A stretch of DNA of 64,000 bases from Paenibacillus shirakamiensis (GTDB lineage Bacteria > Bacillota > Bacilli > Paenibacillales > Paenibacillaceae). The translations under genes were made by a program, and so were the position numbers. Positions within the stretch are counted from its first letter, which is position 1; each line of letters starts with the position of its first letter. Shown here piece after piece: positions 61,824 through 64,000 of this stretch. The DNA is taken from NCBI RefSeq assembly GCF_017874255.1, contig NZ_JAGGLD010000001.1, forward strand, positions 992,001-1,056,000. The letters run 5' to 3'. The notes beneath the pieces were generated by a model. It made no database searches. It was not told where the DNA came from and was given only the letters and a program-made list of their open reading frames with translations.

Positions 61824-62327
61824 TTAAGGTTTGGCGGTTCCGTTTATCTTTTCAAAATAGAACTCTAGCCTGGAGTTGAGTTTTTCAATCTGATTCTGTT
61901 CTTTTTGGGTCAGATTCTGCTCATGTTTCACCCCATTTTTATCAGTAATTTTCAGCTTTAATTGCATCAACTGCTTTAACAAATTCATATACTCCTTGAA
62001 TTCGTCTTTCGTGAGCTTTCCTTTTGCTGTCTGAAGCATTCCTTCAATTTCTTGATAGTCTTCCTGTGTAGCACCGCGTTGCTCAATGGTCGAAGAGGAA
62101 CCAAAAATATCATCGGCCAGATAGGAAGCAGCAAGTGCGGCAGACGGAATCAAGAATACTGCTGCCACAATGCCTACTAACATCCGTTTTTTCATAGGGG
62201 ATCTACCTCTCTTTTCATTCATATAATGTTGATAGGACTGTTGAACACGTCCATACAATTCGGGTGGGACTTGCATTGTACTTGCCGCTTGGCCAAGCTC
62301 TTCACGCAATTGCTTGTCAATGGACAT
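61824..62327 (-). CDS. Putative anti-sigma factor
   Basis: 167 residues. An N-terminal cytoplasmic segment (QLREELGQAASTMQVPPELY) precedes one membrane helix (MLVGIVAAVFLIPSAALAA) and a charged helical external domain (TKDEFKEYMNLLKQLMQL). It overlaps the end of the ECF sigma gene by 11 bp, the usual arrangement for sigma/anti-sigma pairs. No zinc-finger (ZAS) motif is seen, so it would be a non-ZAS type. Function is inferred from position and topology. Confidence 0.7.
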   Translation of the reverse strand: MSIDKQLREELGQAASTMQVPPELYGRVQQSYQHYMNEKRGRSPMKKRMLVGIVAAVFLIPSAALAASYLADDIFGSSSTIEQRGATQEDYQEIEGMLQTAKGKLTKDEFKEYMNLLKQLMQLKLKITDKNGVKHEQNLTQKEQNQIEKLNSRLEFYFEKINGTAKP

Positions 62328-62880
62328 ACATCTCTCCTCCCGTCATTTCGTAACGATTTCGAAGTTCTTTCATTGCCAGATGATGCCTGGATTTCACAGT
62401 ACCCACTGGTATCTGTAGTATGTCAGCAATTTCTTCTAGAGCATAATCGTGAAAATAGCGTAGGATGATGACCACCCGTAGTTTATACGACAACTGGCGG
62501 ACTAGACAGAAAAGTTCATGCTGCATTTCAGATTTCAGAACAGCTTTGTCCGTCCACTCTAACTGTTCAATGGTCATCTGGCGATTTCGTTCAAAGAGTC
62601 GAATTCGCCGCCAGGCTTTTCTTTTCCAATCTTGGACTTGGCGTATGGTGATCCCGTGCAACCAATATCGGAACTTACGGCTTGAGTCGTATGTGTGAAA
62701 CGAACGCCACATTCGCATATACACTTCATTCACAATATCCTCAATGTCCTGTTTATTGTAGACGAGAAAAGCAATCGTCCGATAGACGTCTTGCTGAGTC
62801 GCTTGATATACAAGGTGAAAAGCCGACTCATCGCCCAATGCTGCTTTTTCAAGCCATGGAATTAATTCTTTATCATTCAT
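62317..62880 (-). CDS. ECF-type RNA polymerase sigma factor
   Basis: 187 residues. Region 2 has FLVYNKQDIEDIVNEVYMRM and FRYWLHGITIRQVQDWKR. Region 4 has LSYKLRVVIILRYFHDYAL and IADILQIPVGTVKSRHHLA. It directs transcription of a stress regulon, controlled by the membrane protein encoded next. The ATG follows GAGAGGGGG. A promoter matching ECF style lies upstream, suggesting self-activation. Confidence 0.9.
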   Translation of the reverse strand: MNDKELIPWLEKAALGDESAFHLVYQATQQDVYRTIAFLVYNKQDIEDIVNEVYMRMWRSFHTYDSSRKFRYWLHGITIRQVQDWKRKAWRRIRLFERNRQMTIEQLEWTDKAVLKSEMQHELFCLVRQLSYKLRVVIILRYFHDYALEEIADILQIPVGTVKSRHHLAMKELRNRYEMTGGEMYVH

Positions 62881-62912
62881 GGGGGCCCCCTCTCTAACAT
62901 GTTACAATCCTT

Positions 62913-62940
62913 ATTTCGCTCTCACAGGAAAAAAGGTTCA
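62913..62940 (-). promoter_or_regulatory. ECF-type promoter of the sigma gene
   Basis: On the minus strand TGAACC (62940-62935), with a T-run after it, is followed after 16 nt by CGAAAT (62918-62913). This is the TGAAAC-N16-CGTA style of Bacillus ECF promoters and lies 33 nt before the sigma gene start. Confidence 0.55.
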
Positions 62941-62980
62941 GTAAGAAACTAAACTTCTTCGAAGTTACTTTAATAAAATA

Positions 62981-63002
62981 AGCAGGCTGCATTAGCCTGC
63001 TC
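62981..63002 (-). terminator. Terminator of the small membrane-protein gene
   Basis: AGCAGGCT and AGCCTGCT pair around GCATT. The minus strand continues TTATTTTATT. No gene is seen in 63003-63188. Confidence 0.6.
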
Positions 63003-63188
63003 ATTAATATGTATTATTCTACTACTATGTCTTATTAGCTCTTCCGCTCGATCCCTCATTTATTAGGCTTTCTTTGTCTCATTTTCGACCCTTACTATTC
63101 TAGATCTAATTATTAGTTCGACACTTCTTGTTTTCTCTCTATAAATTGTGGAATATAGTAGTACTAATGAGTCTCAATTTCTTTATAT

Positions 63189-63389
63189 CTATTTCTTTTT
63201 TTTGAAAAAATCGAACTTAATCACATAATTAAAAAGAAAGGTAATTACAGTAGCTCCAAATGGAATCATCGTGTCCACCCATAGCGGATGCTCTGGTAAT
63301 TTACCGGGAGGAGCATCACTTAATATTGCATAAAGGACAAAACAGTATATTAAGGACAATACCGTACCTGTTATGTTTCTATTTTTCAC
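63189..63389 (-). CDS. Small two-helix membrane protein
   Basis: 66 residues with two hydrophobic segments (TVLSLIYCFVLYAILS and TMIPFGATVITFLFNYVI) and a lysine-rich tail. The start is GTG 63389 with GAGGTG about 11 nt upstream. Family not recognised. Confidence 0.5.
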   Translation of the reverse strand: MKNRNITGTVLSLIYCFVLYAILSDAPPGKLPEHPLWVDTMIPFGATVITFLFNYVIKFDFFKKKK

Positions 63390-63497
63390 AGTTGCTTGTT
63401 CACCTCAATTTCAAATTAAATCAAAGTTATTAACTATTTACCTAAATAAAGTATAACACCATAATATTGCGAAGTTCAGATTTAACTTATATAAAAG

Positions 63498-63552
63498 ACA
63501 CCTCCAAGTAGTCCCCCTGTCCTATGACAGATTTCCTTTTTCTTGGAGGTGT
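63498..63552. repeat. Long-stem inverted repeat
   Basis: ACACCTCCAAG (63498-63508) and CTTGGAGGTGT (63542-63552) are perfect inverted copies, with an inner CTGTC/GACAG hairpin (63517-63530). It lies just past the convergent dehydrogenase gene, and a T-run follows on the + strand, so it may act as a terminator or be a small mobile repeat. Confidence 0.45.
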
Positions 63553-63609
63553 TATTAGTCGGTTTTTACATCTTTATGGCTACTATAGACTTCAGTGGTT
63601 ATTAATAAT

Positions 63610-64000
63610 TTATTCTTGCCCCATTGTACTAATGTCGATTACAAATCGGTACCGAACATCTGAAGCGAGCACCCGCTCCCAAGCTTCATCAATTTGGTCC
63701 GCAGAAATGACCTCAATTTCAGAAGCGATATTGTGTTCAGCACAAAAGTTGAGCATTTCCTGTGTTTCGCGAATTCCGCCTATCATGGATCCAGCAAATG
63801 AGCGGCGATGGGCAATCAAAGAGAATACGTTCACTGCTAACGGATCAGCAGGAGCACCTACATTAACTAAGGTACCATCCAATGCTAGGAGAGAAAGATA
63901 GGCATCGATATTAATCTGCGCACTTACCGTATTCACGATAAGATCAAACGAACCGGCAAGTAGTTTGAATGTTTCTGGGTCGCTTGTTGCATAGTAGTGG
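63610..64000 (-). CDS. Zinc-type NAD(P)-dependent alcohol dehydrogenase, C-terminal part
   Basis: The frame is open to the window edge (about 129 residues). [39 protein letters not shown] and [21 protein letters not shown] are characteristic of the cinnamyl-alcohol-dehydrogenase branch (YahK/AdhA type) of zinc dehydrogenases. The catalytic zinc domain lies outside the window. It probably reduces aldehydes with NADPH in the cytoplasm. Confidence 0.85.
   Translation of the reverse strand, partial: HYYATSDPETFKLLAGSFDLIVNTVSAQINIDAYLSLLALDGTLVNVGAPADPLAVNVFSLIAHRRSFAGSMIGGIRETQEMLNFCAEHNIASEIEVISADQIDEAWERVLASDVRYRFVIDISTMGQE

Overview
The window reads as a chromosomal segment of a low-GC, Gram-positive, spore-forming Bacillota, most likely Paenibacillus. 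The grounds are strong GGAGG ribosome-binding sites, frequent TTG/GTG starts, lipobox lipoproteins, a copper amine oxidase-like stalk-domain protein, a DUF3231 protein, a KimA permease behind a ydaO-type riboswitch, and a receptor/peptide pair of the kind described in Paenibacillus. No rRNA, tRNA, CRISPR array or intact insertion sequence was seen.

Region 1 (about 1.3-16.6 kb) is a complete-looking NRPS-independent siderophore locus closely matching the logic of staphyloferrin B. SbnA-like and SbnB-like enzymes make L-2,3-diaminopropionate, an SbnH-like PLP enzyme decarboxylates, and three IucA/IucC synthetases join the parts. An MFS exporter lies in the divergent arm. The import arm has a lipoprotein, two FecCD permeases and a Btr-like AraC/substrate-binding fusion. 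Three Fur-box palindromes sit at the divergent promoters and before the import arm. No dedicated citrate synthase (SbnG) and no ABC ATPase are present.

Region 2 (16.6-24.5 kb) holds a GT61 glycosyltransferase, a foldase-like protein, a large secreted beta-helix/ricin-lectin protein and several unrecognised small genes. Region 3 (24.9-31.9 kb) is a metal island: a DHA2 exporter, a CsoR-family repressor, a decayed second csoR, copZ, copA, a histidine-rich lipoprotein, a NirB-like Fe-S protein and a glutaredoxin. Region 4 (32-37 kb) has a BBE-type flavo-oxidase and an arsR/flavoprotein/arsB operon with three exact ATCAA-N6-TTGAT boxes.

Region 5 (37.3-46 kb) has a secreted metzincin, a bd-type oxidase, scattered repeats and gene fragments. 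It also holds a TPR receptor with a 37-codon secreted peptide gene starting 3 nt after its stop, a probable RRNPP quorum-sensing pair. Region 6 (46-55 kb) contains an AraC regulator/SDR pair, an ECF sigma with a SnoaL-like tail beside an SRPBCC protein, a lipoprotein next to an OmpR-type two-component system, and a VOC protein. Two diverged copies of a VOC/SRPBCC convergent junction lie 6 kb apart, each keeping a different intact gene.

Region 7 (55-64 kb) has kimA with its riboswitch, a metallo-beta-lactamase-fold hydrolase, a DUF3231 protein, a second near-identical CsoR paralog, a membrane alpha/beta hydrolase, an ECF sigma/anti-sigma pair with a probable self-controlled promoter, and the 3' end of a zinc alcohol dehydrogenase. 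Many starts below are moved inward from the longest reading frame because a clear ribosome-binding site sits before an internal start codon. All family calls come from reading motifs by eye; no database search was run.
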